Source: Mesorhizobium sp. CU3
Lineage (GTDB): Bacteria > Pseudomonadota > Alphaproteobacteria > Rhizobiales > Rhizobiaceae
NCBI RefSeq assembly: GCF_006442965.1
Contig: NZ_VFWX01000016.1
Coordinates: forward strand, 83,153 to 147,152
Length of the DNA stretch: 64,000 nt
Reading direction: 5' to 3'
Each line of letters opens with the position of its first letter. The first letter of the stretch is position 1. This document shows, in pieces, positions 15,403 through 24,503 of the stretch. The notes under the pieces were generated by a model. It ran no database searches and had not been told where the DNA came from. It was given only the letters and a program-made list of their open reading frames with translations. The translations under genes and the position numbers were made by a program.

Positions 15403-16485
15403 ATGGGCTGGACGCTTGGCCGTTATTTCTTCTTTCGCTACGTCACCATCACGATCTGGTTCTTTTTGGGCCTGCTGGCGCTGGTGTTCCTGATCGACTT
15501 CACCGAGCTTTCCGGCCGCACCACCGGCCTGCCCGGCTTCACTTACGGCACCGCCTTCGCCATTTCGGCGCTGCGGATGCCGATGATCATGCTGCAGACC
15601 GTGCCCTTCGTCGGGCTGTTCTCGGCGATGGCGACGCTGGTGTCGCTCAATCGTCGCTACGAGCTGGTGATCGCGCGCTCGGCCGGCGTCTCGGCCTGGC
15701 AGTTCCTGTTTCCCTGCTGCGTCGGCGCGCTGATGTTCGGCGTTCTGTCGGTAGCCGTGATCAATCCGATCGCGGCGCACGGCTTTTCCTGGTCCGAGCA
15801 GATGGAGAACGACCTCAGGGCCGGCAAATCGAATGCCGTCACCACCACCGAGACGCCCTGGCTGAGGCAGAAGACTGATTCGGGCGACACCATCATCGGC
15901 GCCCGCGCCATCCTCAACCAGGGGCTGGAGATGGCGGACGCGGTATTTTTCATCCTCGACCAGCAAGGCAACATCGCCGAGCGCAAGGATGCCGCCAAGG
16001 CTTTCCTGCGCGAGGGCTACTGGGACCTGCAGGACGTCAAGATCTTCAAGGGCGGCAATATCCAGACGCTGGCGTCCGACAAGGTGGCGACGAATCTGCG
16101 GCCGGAATTCGTGCAAGAGCGCCTGGCGCGCCCCGAAACCATCCCTTTCTACGAGCTGCCGCGCAAGATCGAGGTTGCCCGCTCGTTCGGGCTCAAGGCA
16201 AATGCCTTCGCCATGCAGTTTGATTCGCTGGTGGCGTTGCCGTTCCTGCTGGTGGCCATGACACTGATTGCGGCAACAGTTTCAATGCGATTTGCGCGAA
16301 TGGGGCAGTCGGCAACGATGATTCTGGGTGGCGTCGTGGCCGGGTTTCTGCTTTATGTCGTTTCGGTACTGGTCAAGGCATTCGGTGTCGCCGGATTCGT
16401 GCCTACAATGGTGGCTGCATGGGTTCCGGTTGTCGTGGCTATGTTCTTTGGGGTGACATTTCTGCTATACAAGGAAGACGGCTAG
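15403..16485 (+). CDS. lptG: LPS export ABC transporter permease LptG
   Basis: The protein has 360 residues of the YjgP/YjgQ family. It shows the expected pattern: an N-terminal membrane helix (TIWFFLGLLALVFLIDFTEL), a second pair ending in MATLVSLNRRYELVIARSAGVSAWQF, a periplasmic domain, and three C-terminal helices (LPFLLVAMTLIAATVSM, GVVAGFLLYVVSVLVKAFG, VPVVVAMFFGVTFLLY). The coupling region ELVIARSAGVS corresponds to that in LptF. It forms the heterodimeric permease with LptF. Its TAG stop is followed almost at once by the lptD start region. Confidence 0.93.
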   Translation: MGWTLGRYFFFRYVTITIWFFLGLLALVFLIDFTELSGRTTGLPGFTYGTAFAISALRMPMIMLQTVPFVGLFSAMATLVSLNRRYELVIARSAGVSAWQFLFPCCVGALMFGVLSVAVINPIAAHGFSWSEQMENDLRAGKSNAVTTTETPWLRQKTDSGDTIIGARAILNQGLEMADAVFFILDQQGNIAERKDAAKAFLREGYWDLQDVKIFKGGNIQTLASDKVATNLRPEFVQERLARPETIPFYELPRKIEVARSFGLKANAFAMQFDSLVALPFLLVAMTLIAATVSMRFARMGQSATMILGGVVAGFLLYVVSVLVKAFGVAGFVPTMVAAWVPVVVAMFFGVTFLLYKEDG

Positions 16486-16499
16486 TGAGGGAGGCTGGT

Positions 16500-18896
16500 T
16501 TGCGCAGCCATAGGCAGGCCGGTTTGGCACGCCTTTATGGGGCGACCGCCTTGGCATGTCTTTTCGCTTGCGCGGTGCCGACTGCACCGGCGCTGGCGCA
16601 GGTCGTTACTGCCAAAGCCGTCCCGTCCGGCACGCAGATGCTGCTGGCCGCCGACACGCTGGTCTACGACAACGACAAGCACACGGTGACCGCCGTCGGC
16701 GGCGTCCAGATCGATTATGGCGGCAACAAGCTGGTGGCCCAGCGCGTGGTCTACAACCGCGACACAAAGCGCCTCGTTGCCAGCGGCGCCGTCGAGCTGA
16801 TCAACAGCGACGGCACCAAGATCAATTCCGACCACATGGACATCACCGACGACTTCGCCGACGGCTTTGCCAACGCGCTGCGCGTCGAGACGATCGACAA
16901 GGCCTATTTCGCCGCCGAGAGCGCCGAGCGCATGGGCGGTGTGCTGACCACCTTCCACAACGGCGTCTACACCGCCTGCGAGCCGTGCGAGGACAAGCCC
17001 GACAAGGCGCCGACCTGGCGCGTCAAGGCGCGCAAGATCATCTGGAACGGCGAGAAGAAAACCGTCCGCTTCGAGAATGCGAATTTCGAATTCTTCGGCT
17101 TCCCGCTCGCCTATCTGCCGGCTTTCGAGATCGCCGACCCGACGGTGAAGCGCAAGAGCGGCTTCCTCTTGCCCGGCATCGTCTTCAACAGCCACCTCGG
17201 CACCGGCGTGAAGATTCCGTATTACTTCGCCCTGTCGCCGACCTACGACCTGACCGTCACCGGCACCGGCTATACCAAGCAGGGTTTCCTCGGCGAGGCC
17301 GAGTGGCGCCAGCGCTTCAACAACGGCCAGTACACGCTGAAGATCGCCGGCATCAACCAGCAGGATCCCGGCGCCTTCGTCGATGAAAACGGCTACAACG
17401 TGAATTCGGGGCCGCAAAACGATCCGAACAAGTTCCGCGGCATGATGGGCACCAAAGGGCAGTTCGCCATCAACGAGCGCTGGAATTTCGGTTGGGACGT
17501 GCTGGTGCAGACCGACAAGGAATTCTCGCGCACCTACAATATCGACGGCTACAGCGACCTTATTCATCAATCGTCGATCTATCTGACCGGATTGAGCGAC
17601 CGCAATTACTTCGACGTGCGCGCCATGCGCTTCGAAGTGCAGGAAGACACGCTCTCCAGCGATCCGACGGCGCGCGCGGCCAAGCAGCCCTGGGTGCTGC
17701 CGTCGTTCGACTATGCCTATATCCCCGACATGTCGGTGGCCGGCGGCCAGCTGTCGCTCAACGTCAACGCGCGCGTCATCAGCCGCAACCGGCTGGACGC
17801 GGTGCTGGCTGATAGTGCGGTTCCCACCTCGATCAACAATGTGCGCGGCATCGAGGGCGAGTCCAGCCGGCTCACCGCCGAGGCCGAGTGGAAGCGCACA
17901 TTTACCACCGACGACGGCCTGCAGTTGACCCCGTTGCTCGCGTTCCGCGGCGATGCGGGCTATGTCGACGCCAATTCGGCTTCGATCGCCGCGGTCAACC
18001 AGATGGCCACCAATCTCGGCGAGAGCGTCGATATGCGGTCGTCCTTGGCCCGTTACATGGCCACACTCGGCCTCGATATGCGCTGGCCGCTTCTGTTCTC
18101 GATGGCGAACTCCAGCCACATTCTGGAACCGACAGCGCAGGTCTTCGTGCGCCCGAACGAGCAGTATGTCGGCGGCCTGGCCATTCCGAACGAGGACGCC
18201 CAGAGCTTCGTCTTCGACGCCACCACCCTGTTCGAGCGCGACAAGTTCTCCGGCTACGACCGCATCGAAGGCGGCACGCGCGCCAATGTCGGCTTCCGCT
18301 ATTCCGGCTCGTATGACGGCGGCTGGAGCACCAACGCCATCTTCGGCCAATCCTATCAGTTGGCGGGACAAAACTCATTCGACGCGCCGGATCTGGTCAA
18401 TGTCGGCGCCTATTCAGGCCTGCAGACAACCAAATCCGACTATGTCGGCCTGGTTGGCTTCAACAGCCCGAGCGGATTCTCCGGTTCGGTCAGCGGCCGT
18501 TTCGACGAGGACACCTTCGAAGTCAGGCGTGCCGAACTGAAGGCCGCCTATTCCAGCACGCCGATATCGCTCAGCGCCAAATACGCCTTCATCCAGGCAC
18601 AGCCGCTCTATGGCTTCACCACCGACCGCCATGAAGTCACGCTCGGCGCCTCGACGCATCTCAACGAGAACTGGCGCCTCTTCGGCACCGGCACCTACGA
18701 TATCGAGCAGAACGTGCTGGTCAATGACGGCGTCGGATTTGCCTATAACGATTCCTGCTTCACCTATATCATGACCTATTCGCAGACCCGCGATACCGTC
18801 ACCAAGGAGTTGTCGCAGAACATCGGCTTCAACCTGTCGTTCCGCACGCTTGGCGATTTCGGATCCTCGACCAAGTCCGTCGATACCATCCAGTAG
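16500..18896 (+). CDS. lptD: LPS-assembly protein LptD
   Basis: The protein has 798 residues if translation begins at the TTG at 16500, which has AGGGAGG six bases upstream. A GTG at 16485 overlapping the lptG stop is the alternative. The signal peptide is RQAGLARLYGATALACLFACAVPTAPALAQ. An OstA-like N-terminal domain (LVYDNDKHTVTAVGGVQIDYGGNKLVAQRVVYNRDTKR region) follows, then the large beta-barrel with many alternating aromatic strands. LptD inserts LPS into the outer leaflet with LptE. The paired cysteines near residues 158-161 (CEPCED) are part of the disulfide system. The surA-like gene downstream fits its need for a periplasmic chaperone. Confidence 0.95.
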   Translation: MRSHRQAGLARLYGATALACLFACAVPTAPALAQVVTAKAVPSGTQMLLAADTLVYDNDKHTVTAVGGVQIDYGGNKLVAQRVVYNRDTKRLVASGAVELINSDGTKINSDHMDITDDFADGFANALRVETIDKAYFAAESAERMGGVLTTFHNGVYTACEPCEDKPDKAPTWRVKARKIIWNGEKKTVRFENANFEFFGFPLAYLPAFEIADPTVKRKSGFLLPGIVFNSHLGTGVKIPYYFALSPTYDLTVTGTGYTKQGFLGEAEWRQRFNNGQYTLKIAGINQQDPGAFVDENGYNVNSGPQNDPNKFRGMMGTKGQFAINERWNFGWDVLVQTDKEFSRTYNIDGYSDLIHQSSIYLTGLSDRNYFDVRAMRFEVQEDTLSSDPTARAAKQPWVLPSFDYAYIPDMSVAGGQLSLNVNARVISRNRLDAVLADSAVPTSINNVRGIEGESSRLTAEAEWKRTFTTDDGLQLTPLLAFRGDAGYVDANSASIAAVNQMATNLGESVDMRSSLARYMATLGLDMRWPLLFSMANSSHILEPTAQVFVRPNEQYVGGLAIPNEDAQSFVFDATTLFERDKFSGYDRIEGGTRANVGFRYSGSYDGGWSTNAIFGQSYQLAGQNSFDAPDLVNVGAYSGLQTTKSDYVGLVGFNSPSGFSGSVSGRFDEDTFEVRRAELKAAYSSTPISLSAKYAFIQAQPLYGFTTDRHEVTLGASTHLNENWRLFGTGTYDIEQNVLVNDGVGFAYNDSCFTYIMTYSQTRDTVTKELSQNIGFNLSFRTLGDFGSSTKSVDTIQ

Positions 18897-19099
18897 AGCC
18901 TGCCGGTGGCCGTGTCGCCGACATATCGGCGCCGCGGGTCTTGATTTGGCGCGCGATCCCTCGAAAATGGCTTGATTCCGGGGTTGGGTACCGGCGACAT
19001 CGTTTCGCCGCATAGGCCGGGCATGGGGTTGGCCACGTGGCGCATGCGTTCGGAGGGACGCGCGGCGCCAAGCGTGGCGGGAAAATGGGGAAGGTTAAG

Positions 19100-20023
19100 A
19101 TGAGGAAATACCTGTTTTCGGCAGGCCTGGCACTGCTGGTGGCGGCAACCTCGGTTTCGGTGACGGCCTCTGTTCAGCCTGCTTTCGCGGCGCAGATCAA
19201 GTATATCGTCAACGACATACCGATCACGACCGGCGATATCCAGCATCGGGCCGCCTTCTTCAAGCTACAGCACAAGAAGGGCGATGCCGCGCAGGAGATG
19301 ATCGACCAGACGCTGCGGTTGGCCGAGGCCAAGCGGCTCGGCATCCGCATCACCGATCAGCAGGTCGACGCGGCCTATCAGCGCTTTGCCTCTGGCAACA
19401 AGATGCCGCTGGCCAAGCTCGACGCCATCATGGCGCAATCGGGCGTCACCAAGGAGCACTTCAAGGAATTCATCCGCGCGCAGATGGCCTGGAACCAGGC
19501 GCTCGGCGCCCGCTACCGTTCGGGCGAAGGCGGCTCGGTGACCGAGCAGGACGCCGTGCGGCGCATGCTGGACAAGGGCGGCGCCAAGCCCACCGCCATG
19601 GAATACATGCTGCAGCAGGTGATCTTCGTCGTGCCGGCCGCAGAGCGCTCCGCCACGCTTGCCAAGCGCAAGCGCGAAGCCGACGCGATGCGCGCGCGCT
19701 TCAACGGTTGCACCACCACGCGCGAATTCGCCAAGGGGCTGATCGACGTCACCGTACGCGATCTCGGCCGGGTGCTGGCGCCGCAATTGCCGACCGACTG
19801 GGCCGACCAGATCAAGGCGACCAAGGTCGGCGGCGCGACGCCGACGCGCGAGACCGAGCGTGGCGTCGAGTTCATCGGTATCTGCTCCTCGCGGGAGGTT
19901 TCCGACGATAAGGCGGCGCAGATGGTTTTCCAGGCCGAAGGCAGCAACGACAAGGACGCCGACGAGCTCAGCAAGAAATATGTCGCCGAGCTGCGCCAGA
20001 AGGCCAAGATCGTCGAACGCTAG
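19100..20023 (+). CDS. SurA-like periplasmic chaperone/peptidyl-prolyl isomerase
   Basis: The protein has 307 residues from the ATG at 19100, which is five bases after GGGGAAGG. ATGs at 19085 and 19037 are alternatives. A signal peptide (KYLFSAGLALLVAATSVSVTASVQPAFAA) precedes a SurA N-terminal domain (IKYIVNDIPITTGDIQHRAAFFKLQ, MIDQTLRLAEAKRLGI). One parvulin-like domain follows (YMLQQVIFVVPAAE to GVEFIGICSSREV). It appears degenerate compared with the two domains of E. coli SurA. In this position after lptD the role is folding of outer-membrane proteins. Catalytic isomerase activity is uncertain. Confidence 0.87.
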   Translation: MRKYLFSAGLALLVAATSVSVTASVQPAFAAQIKYIVNDIPITTGDIQHRAAFFKLQHKKGDAAQEMIDQTLRLAEAKRLGIRITDQQVDAAYQRFASGNKMPLAKLDAIMAQSGVTKEHFKEFIRAQMAWNQALGARYRSGEGGSVTEQDAVRRMLDKGGAKPTAMEYMLQQVIFVVPAAERSATLAKRKREADAMRARFNGCTTTREFAKGLIDVTVRDLGRVLAPQLPTDWADQIKATKVGGATPTRETERGVEFIGICSSREVSDDKAAQMVFQAEGSNDKDADELSKKYVAELRQKAKIVER

Positions 20024-20040
20024 GACGTCCGGACTGCCAA

Positions 20041-20120
20041 GGAAGCGTGAAGCGGTTTCATCTGTAACTGCGTCAAAAACAGGGGATAGAGCGGTCGTTT
20101 CGTGAACGACGATCCGCTCT
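20041..20120. repeat. Dispersed palindromic element, family A, diverged copy
   Basis: The order of blocks matches the copies at 9507 and 49474: GGAAGCGTGAAGCGGTTT, an ACTGCGTCAAAAACA block, GATAGAGCGG, and a closing CCGCTCT. It has more differences and lacks the CTAG ends. It lies between surA-like and pdxA. Confidence 0.65.
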
Positions 20121-20205
20121 CAAGCGGCAGGGTTCGACGCGTGCCTCGTCACGGCAACATATCCGAGATTTGCCTGCGCGCGGGCTGCGCGATCGGCGAG
20201 CTCGC

Positions 20206-21240
20206 ATGAGCGCTCAGAAGACCGATGCGCCGCTGGCGCTCAGCGTCGGCGATCCCTCCGGCATCGGGCCGGAGATCGCCATCGCCGCCTGGCAGGCGGG
20301 TGACAGCGCCGGCGTGCCGCCCTTCTACCTGCTTGCCGACCCTGCCCTGATCGAGGCGCGGGCGCGCCGGCTCGGCGCCGCGGTGACGATCGCCGAGACA
20401 CTGCCAGGACAAGCCGCGCACCACTTCCATCGCGCGCTGCCCATCGTGCCGCTCGACGCCCGCCACAGCGACCGGCCGGGAGAACCGGACACCGCCAATG
20501 CCGCCGGCACCATCGAGGCGATCGACCGCGCCGTGGCCGACTGTTTCGCTGGCCGCGCCGCGGCCGTCGTCACCTGCCCGATCGCCAAAAAGCCGCTCTA
20601 CGACGCCGGCTTCCGCTTTCCCGGCCACACCGAATACCTGGCGCATCTGGCTTCGCGTCATACCGGCACGGAGGTGACGCCGGTGATGCTCTTGGCCGGG
20701 CCTGAATTGCGCACTGTTCCGGTGACCATACACATCCCGCTGGCGGATGTGCCGAAGGTACTGACGACGGAGTTGATCGTCGCCACCGCGCGCGTCACGG
20801 CGGCAGATCTCAAGAGCCGCTTCGGGATCGCGCGACCGCGGCTGGCGATTGCGGGGCTCAATCCGCATGCCGGAGAAGGCGGCGCCATGGGCCAGGAGGA
20901 TGCCGCGATCGTCGCCCCGGCCGTCGAGGTGTTGAAGGCGCAAGGCATCGAGGCGGTCGGACCGCTGCCGGCCGACACGATGTTCCACCCGCGTGCGCGG
21001 GCCGGCTATGACGCAGCACTTTGCATGTATCACGACCAGGCGCTGATCCCGGCCAAGACGCTGGCCTTCGACGAGGCGGTCAACGTCACGCTCGGCCTGC
21101 CCTTCATCCGCACCTCGCCCGACCACGGCACCGCTTTCGACATCGCCGGCAGGAGCATCGCGCGCGCCGACAGCCTGATCGCGGCGCTCAGGCTGGCGCG
21201 CCGGCTGGCCGACAGCGGCCGCCAGGCCGCCGCGGCATGA
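20206..21240 (+). CDS. pdxA: 4-hydroxythreonine-4-phosphate dehydrogenase
   Basis: The protein has 344 residues from the ATG at 20206. The beginning LALSVGDPSGIGPEIA is the family signature. Metal-binding histidines are seen in FPGHTEYLAHLA, MFHPRARAGYDA and TSPDHGTAFDIAG, and AGLNPHAGEGGAMGQED is also conserved. PdxA oxidises 4-phosphohydroxy-L-threonine for pyridoxal phosphate synthesis. The surA-pdxA-rsmA order is a widely conserved proteobacterial arrangement. rsmA begins 10 bases after its stop. Confidence 0.95.
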   Translation: MSAQKTDAPLALSVGDPSGIGPEIAIAAWQAGDSAGVPPFYLLADPALIEARARRLGAAVTIAETLPGQAAHHFHRALPIVPLDARHSDRPGEPDTANAAGTIEAIDRAVADCFAGRAAAVVTCPIAKKPLYDAGFRFPGHTEYLAHLASRHTGTEVTPVMLLAGPELRTVPVTIHIPLADVPKVLTTELIVATARVTAADLKSRFGIARPRLAIAGLNPHAGEGGAMGQEDAAIVAPAVEVLKAQGIEAVGPLPADTMFHPRARAGYDAALCMYHDQALIPAKTLAFDEAVNVTLGLPFIRTSPDHGTAFDIAGRSIARADSLIAALRLARRLADSGRQAAAA

Positions 21241-21249
21241 GGATCTGAT

Positions 21250-22098
21250 TTGAGCGAAGGGCGCGTGACCATCGACGGCTTGCCGCCGCTGCGCGAAGTG
21301 ATCGAGCGCCACGGCCTGCAGGCGAAAAAATCACTCGGGCAGAATTTCCTGCTCGACCTCAACCTGACCGGCAAGATAGCGCGCGCCGCCGGCGATCTTG
21401 GCGAGGCGACGGTGATCGAGGTCGGCCCGGGCCCGGGCGGGCTGACCAGGGCGCTGCTCTTCAACGGCGCGCGGCGCGTGATCGCTATCGAGCGCGACGA
21501 ACGCTGCCTGGATGCGCTGGCCGATATCGCCAGTCATTATCCGGGACGGCTGGAGGTGATTGCCGGTGACGCGCTGAAGACGGATTTTGCCGCCCTTGCC
21601 GCCACGGCGGATGGCGCCCCGGTAAAGCTAGCCGCCAACCTGCCCTACAATATCGGCACCGAGCTTCTGATCCGCTGGCTGACGGGAGCCGAGTGGCCGC
21701 CCTTCTACCAGTCGATGACGCTGATGTTCCAGCGCGAGGTGGCTGAACGCATCACCGCCTTCCCCGGCAGCGATGCCTACGGCAGGCTCGGTGTGCTGAC
21801 CGGCTGGCGCACGGAGGCAAAAATCGCCTTCGACGTGCCGCCACAGGCTTTCACCCCGCCGCCCAAGGTCACCTCCTCGGTGGTGCATCTGGTGCCGCGC
21901 GCATCACCCCTGCCCGCCGATGCCAAAAAGCTCGGCCGCGTCACCGAAGCCGCCTTCGGCCAGCGCCGCAAGATGCTCAGGCAAAGCGTGAAGAGCCTCG
22001 GCGGCGAAGCGCTGCTGACGCGCGCCGGCATCGACCCGACGCGCCGCGCCGAGACGCTGAGCGTCGAGGAGTTTGTAAGGCTGACGAACGCGGTTTAG
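21250..22098 (+). CDS. rsmA: 16S rRNA (adenine(1518)-N(6)/adenine(1519)-N(6))-dimethyltransferase
   Basis: The protein has 282 residues with a TTG start nine bases after pdxA. It shows the KsgA motifs: KKSLGQNFLLD, the SAM-binding VIEVGPGPGGLTRALL, IAIERDERC, the catalytic NLPYNIGTELLIRWL, and the C-terminal FGQRRKMLRQSVKSL. It dimethylates two adenosines near the 3' end of 16S rRNA during late small-subunit assembly. It belongs to the lptF-to-rsmA run. Confidence 0.95.
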   Translation: MSEGRVTIDGLPPLREVIERHGLQAKKSLGQNFLLDLNLTGKIARAAGDLGEATVIEVGPGPGGLTRALLFNGARRVIAIERDERCLDALADIASHYPGRLEVIAGDALKTDFAALAATADGAPVKLAANLPYNIGTELLIRWLTGAEWPPFYQSMTLMFQREVAERITAFPGSDAYGRLGVLTGWRTEAKIAFDVPPQAFTPPPKVTSSVVHLVPRASPLPADAKKLGRVTEAAFGQRRKMLRQSVKSLGGEALLTRAGIDPTRRAETLSVEEFVRLTNAV

Positions 22099-22132
22099 TT
22101 CTCTGCTCCGCAAATGGGCCATTGGCAATTGT

Positions 22133-22142
22133 CATTCGAATG
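22133..22142. promoter_or_regulatory. Candidate operator of the RelB/RelE-type module
   Basis: A perfect 10-base palindrome CATTCGAATG lies 27 bases upstream of the antitoxin ATG in the short gap after rsmA. Ribbon-helix-helix antitoxins typically bind such short palindromes. Binding is not shown. Confidence 0.35.
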
Positions 22143-22169
22143 CATTACCTTCCTGCAAAGGAGACTGCC

Positions 22170-22478
22170 ATGCCAACGAATGCACTTGTCCAGACGCGCA
22201 TCGACGCCGACATCCGCGATCGAGCTTCCGCAGTGCTCGAAAGCATGGGGCTTACGGTCTCGGACGCGGTGCGGATATTACTCACGCGCACCGCCAACGA
22301 AGGTGCGATTCCCATCGATCTGATCACGAACAGCGAGGCCTACGACGTGTGGTTTCGTGCCAAGGTGCGCGAGGCCCTCGACGACACCCGGCCTGACATT
22401 CCTGACGACCAGGTCGAGGCGCATTTTGCCGAAAAACGCGCCGCAGCGCGTCGCAGGGTCAATGGGCCTAAATCTTGA
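22170..22478 (+). CDS. RelB/DinJ-family antitoxin
   Basis: The protein has 102 residues from the ATG at 22170, with AAAGGAGA upstream. The N-terminus is a ribbon-helix-helix of the RelB/DinJ type: LVQTRIDADIRDRASAVLESMGLTVSDAVRILLTRTANEGAIP. The C-terminal tail (VREALDDTRPDIPDDQVEAHFAEKRAAARRR) should wrap the toxin. The stop TGA overlaps the toxin start as TTGA, so the two are translationally coupled. The pair is wedged between rsmA and the converging gmk gene. Confidence 0.9.
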   Translation: MPTNALVQTRIDADIRDRASAVLESMGLTVSDAVRILLTRTANEGAIPIDLITNSEAYDVWFRAKVREALDDTRPDIPDDQVEAHFAEKRAAARRRVNGPKS

Positions 22479-22759
22479 AGATCGTATGGTCGGCGTTCGC
22501 GCTTTCGGATCGCGACGGCATTTTTACGCATATCGAGGCTAATAGCCCTGCGGCCGCGATCCCCGTCGATAAGCGGATTGTCGCAGCCGTCAGTCGCCTT
22601 CGAGACTTTCCCGAGTGCGGCCGGATCGGCAGACTCTCGGCGACACGAGAGCTTGTCATCGTCGGCACGCCATACGTCGCGGCCTATCAGCTGACCGAGG
22701 GCAGAATTCGAATCCTACGCGTGCTTCATGGGGCACAGCGTTGGCCGGACGATCTGTAA
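22475..22759 (+). CDS. RelE/ParE-family toxin
   Basis: The protein has 94 residues with a TTG start overlapping the antitoxin stop. It follows the RelE/ParE fold order: KIVWSAFALSDRDGIFTHIEANSPAAAIPVDKRIVAAV, LRDFPECGRIGRLSATRELVIVGTPYVAAYQLTEGRIRILRVLHGAQRWP. The ending LRVLHGAQRWP is a hallmark of the family. Whether it acts as a ribosome-dependent RNase (RelE) or gyrase poison (ParE) cannot be decided. The conserved GRIGRL and LVIVGTPYVAAY segments lean towards ParE-like. Confidence 0.9.
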   Translation: MKIVWSAFALSDRDGIFTHIEANSPAAAIPVDKRIVAAVSRLRDFPECGRIGRLSATRELVIVGTPYVAAYQLTEGRIRILRVLHGAQRWPDDL

Positions 22760-22806
22760 GACGGCTGATGCGGTTTATTCGGCTCGGCGACGCAACGGCG
22801 CCCGCC

Positions 22807-23481
22807 TCACTCCGTCTTCTCGTCCAGCAATCCCGAGACGAAATCGAACAGCCCCGGCCGCCTGTCGCGCCGCAGCCGTTCCGCCGTGACGATGGCGCGG
22901 ACTTCGGCGAAGGCTCGGTCGAGATCGTCGTTGACGATGACGAAGTCGTATTCCTTCCAATGCTCGATCTCGAGGCGGGCGTTCTTCAGCCGGGTCTCGA
23001 TCACCGATTCCTGGTCCTCGGCGCGACGCTTCAGGCGCGCCTTCAACTCCTTCATCGACGGCGGCAGGATGAAGATCGAGACGATGTCGGCACGCATCTT
23101 CTCCTTGAGCTGCTGGGCGCCCTGCCAATCGATGTCGAATAGCATGTCGCGGCCCTCGGCCAGCGCCAGCTCGGCCGGCTCGCGCGGCGTCGCGTAGCAA
23201 TTGCCGTGCACCTCGGCCCATTCGAGCAGCGCGTCGGAATCGCGCAGCCGCTCGAACTCACGCATGGTGCTGAAATGATAGTGGACGCCCTCGATCTCGG
23301 AGCCGCGGCGCGGCCTGGTGGTAACAGAAACCGACAGCTCCAGGCTTCCATCGCTTTCCAGAAGATTGCGCGCGATGGTCGACTTGCCGGCACCGGACGG
23401 CGACGACAGCACAAGCATCAATCCGCGGCGGCGGATGCGGGACCCCAGATCCCTGGCAGCCGTCGGCTCCTTGGCAACCAT
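22807..23481 (-). CDS. gmk: Guanylate kinase
   Basis: The protein has 224 residues from the ATG at 23481. The P-loop SSPSGAGKST is at about residues 26-35. SVSVTTRPRRGSEIEGVHYHF is the GMP-binding signature, and DMLFDIDWQGAQQL follows. It converts GMP to GDP with ATP. It starts four bases after yicC, and that yicC-gmk order is common in alphaproteobacteria. It converges with the RelE-type toxin gene. Confidence 0.96.
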   Translation of the reverse strand: MVAKEPTAARDLGSRIRRRGLMLVLSSPSGAGKSTIARNLLESDGSLELSVSVTTRPRRGSEIEGVHYHFSTMREFERLRDSDALLEWAEVHGNCYATPREPAELALAEGRDMLFDIDWQGAQQLKEKMRADIVSIFILPPSMKELKARLKRRAEDQESVIETRLKNARLEIEHWKEYDFVIVNDDLDRAFAEVRAIVTAERLRRDRRPGLFDFVSGLLDEKTE

Positions 23482-23485
23482 TCCC

Positions 23486-24376
23486 TCACTCCAGATTCTG
23501 GACCTGTTCGCGAAACTGGTCGACCACCGCCTTGAGCTCCAGCCCGATCGCGGTGACCGCGGCGGCGTTCGACTTTGAGCATAGGGTATTCGATTCGCGG
23601 TTGAATTCCTGCGCCAGAAAATCGAGCTTGCGGCCGACCGCACCGCCGCTTCTCAACAAAGCATGGCCGGAGGCGACATGGGTCTTCAGCCGGTCGATCT
23701 CCTCGCGGATGTCGGCCTTGGTGGCGAGGAAGGCCGCTTCCTGATGCAGGCGCGCGGCATCGAGATTGGCGGAGGCATCCATCAACAGACGCACCTGCTC
23801 TGCGATGCGCTCACGAATCGCCGACGGTTCGCGCGAGGGGTCGGCCTCGGCCTTCAGCGTCAGCGCCTCGATGGCGTCGATATGGCCGGCAAGCAGCTTA
23901 CCGAGTGCGGCGCCTTCGTTGCGGCGCGCCTGTTCGAGCCCATTGAGTGCTGCTTCGAGCGCCGCGAGGATCGCGGCGTCGAGTGCTGCCCGCTCCTCCT
24001 CGGTCTCGACCGCCTCGGGAATGTCGAGCACGCCGCGCAGCGACAACAGCCCGTCGGCGGTAGCGGGCTCGGTGCCGAACTGCTCCTGTAGGCGCTTCGC
24101 CAGGCCCGCCAGATCCTTCAAGAAAGCCTCGTTGACCACCGGCTGAACCTGTTTCGCCGCAGCTCGGCCGACCGTCAATGTCGCCTGAAAATTGCCGCGG
24201 GCGAACCGCTTCTGAACGGTCTGCCGGACGGTGGTCTCCAGCCGGTCGAAACCTTGCGGCAGCCTGAGCCTCACCTCGACGCTCTTGCCGTTGACCGACT
24301 TCACCTCCCAGGCGATCGAGGTCCCGTCGCTTTCGGCGACGGACCGCGCGAAGCCGGTCATGCTTTGCAGGCTCAT
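23486..24376 (-). CDS. YicC/YloC-family endoribonuclease
   Basis: The protein has 296 residues. It begins MSLQSMTGFARS, the family hallmark, and has WEVKSVNGKSVEVRLRLPQGFDRLE. It ends with the conserved segment GRKLDFLAQEFNRESNTLCSKSNAAAVTAIGLELKAVVDQFREQVQNLE. Members such as YicC and YloC cleave RNA (family knowledge). Location upstream of gmk and downstream of mltG is typical for the order. Confidence 0.93.
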   Translation of the reverse strand: MSLQSMTGFARSVAESDGTSIAWEVKSVNGKSVEVRLRLPQGFDRLETTVRQTVQKRFARGNFQATLTVGRAAAKQVQPVVNEAFLKDLAGLAKRLQEQFGTEPATADGLLSLRGVLDIPEAVETEEERAALDAAILAALEAALNGLEQARRNEGAALGKLLAGHIDAIEALTLKAEADPSREPSAIRERIAEQVRLLMDASANLDAARLHQEAAFLATKADIREEIDRLKTHVASGHALLRSGGAVGRKLDFLAQEFNRESNTLCSKSNAAAVTAIGLELKAVVDQFREQVQNLE

Positions 24377-24503
24377 TATGCATCCCCTGTCGCAGGCCCA
24401 GGCTTGTTCGCCTGACGCCCCACGCGCCCAAATTGCCGGACTTTGGCCGGCGTCCCCTCAAAACATGAATATCGGCTCGCGTCAAAGGACGTGAGTGGCA
24501 AGC

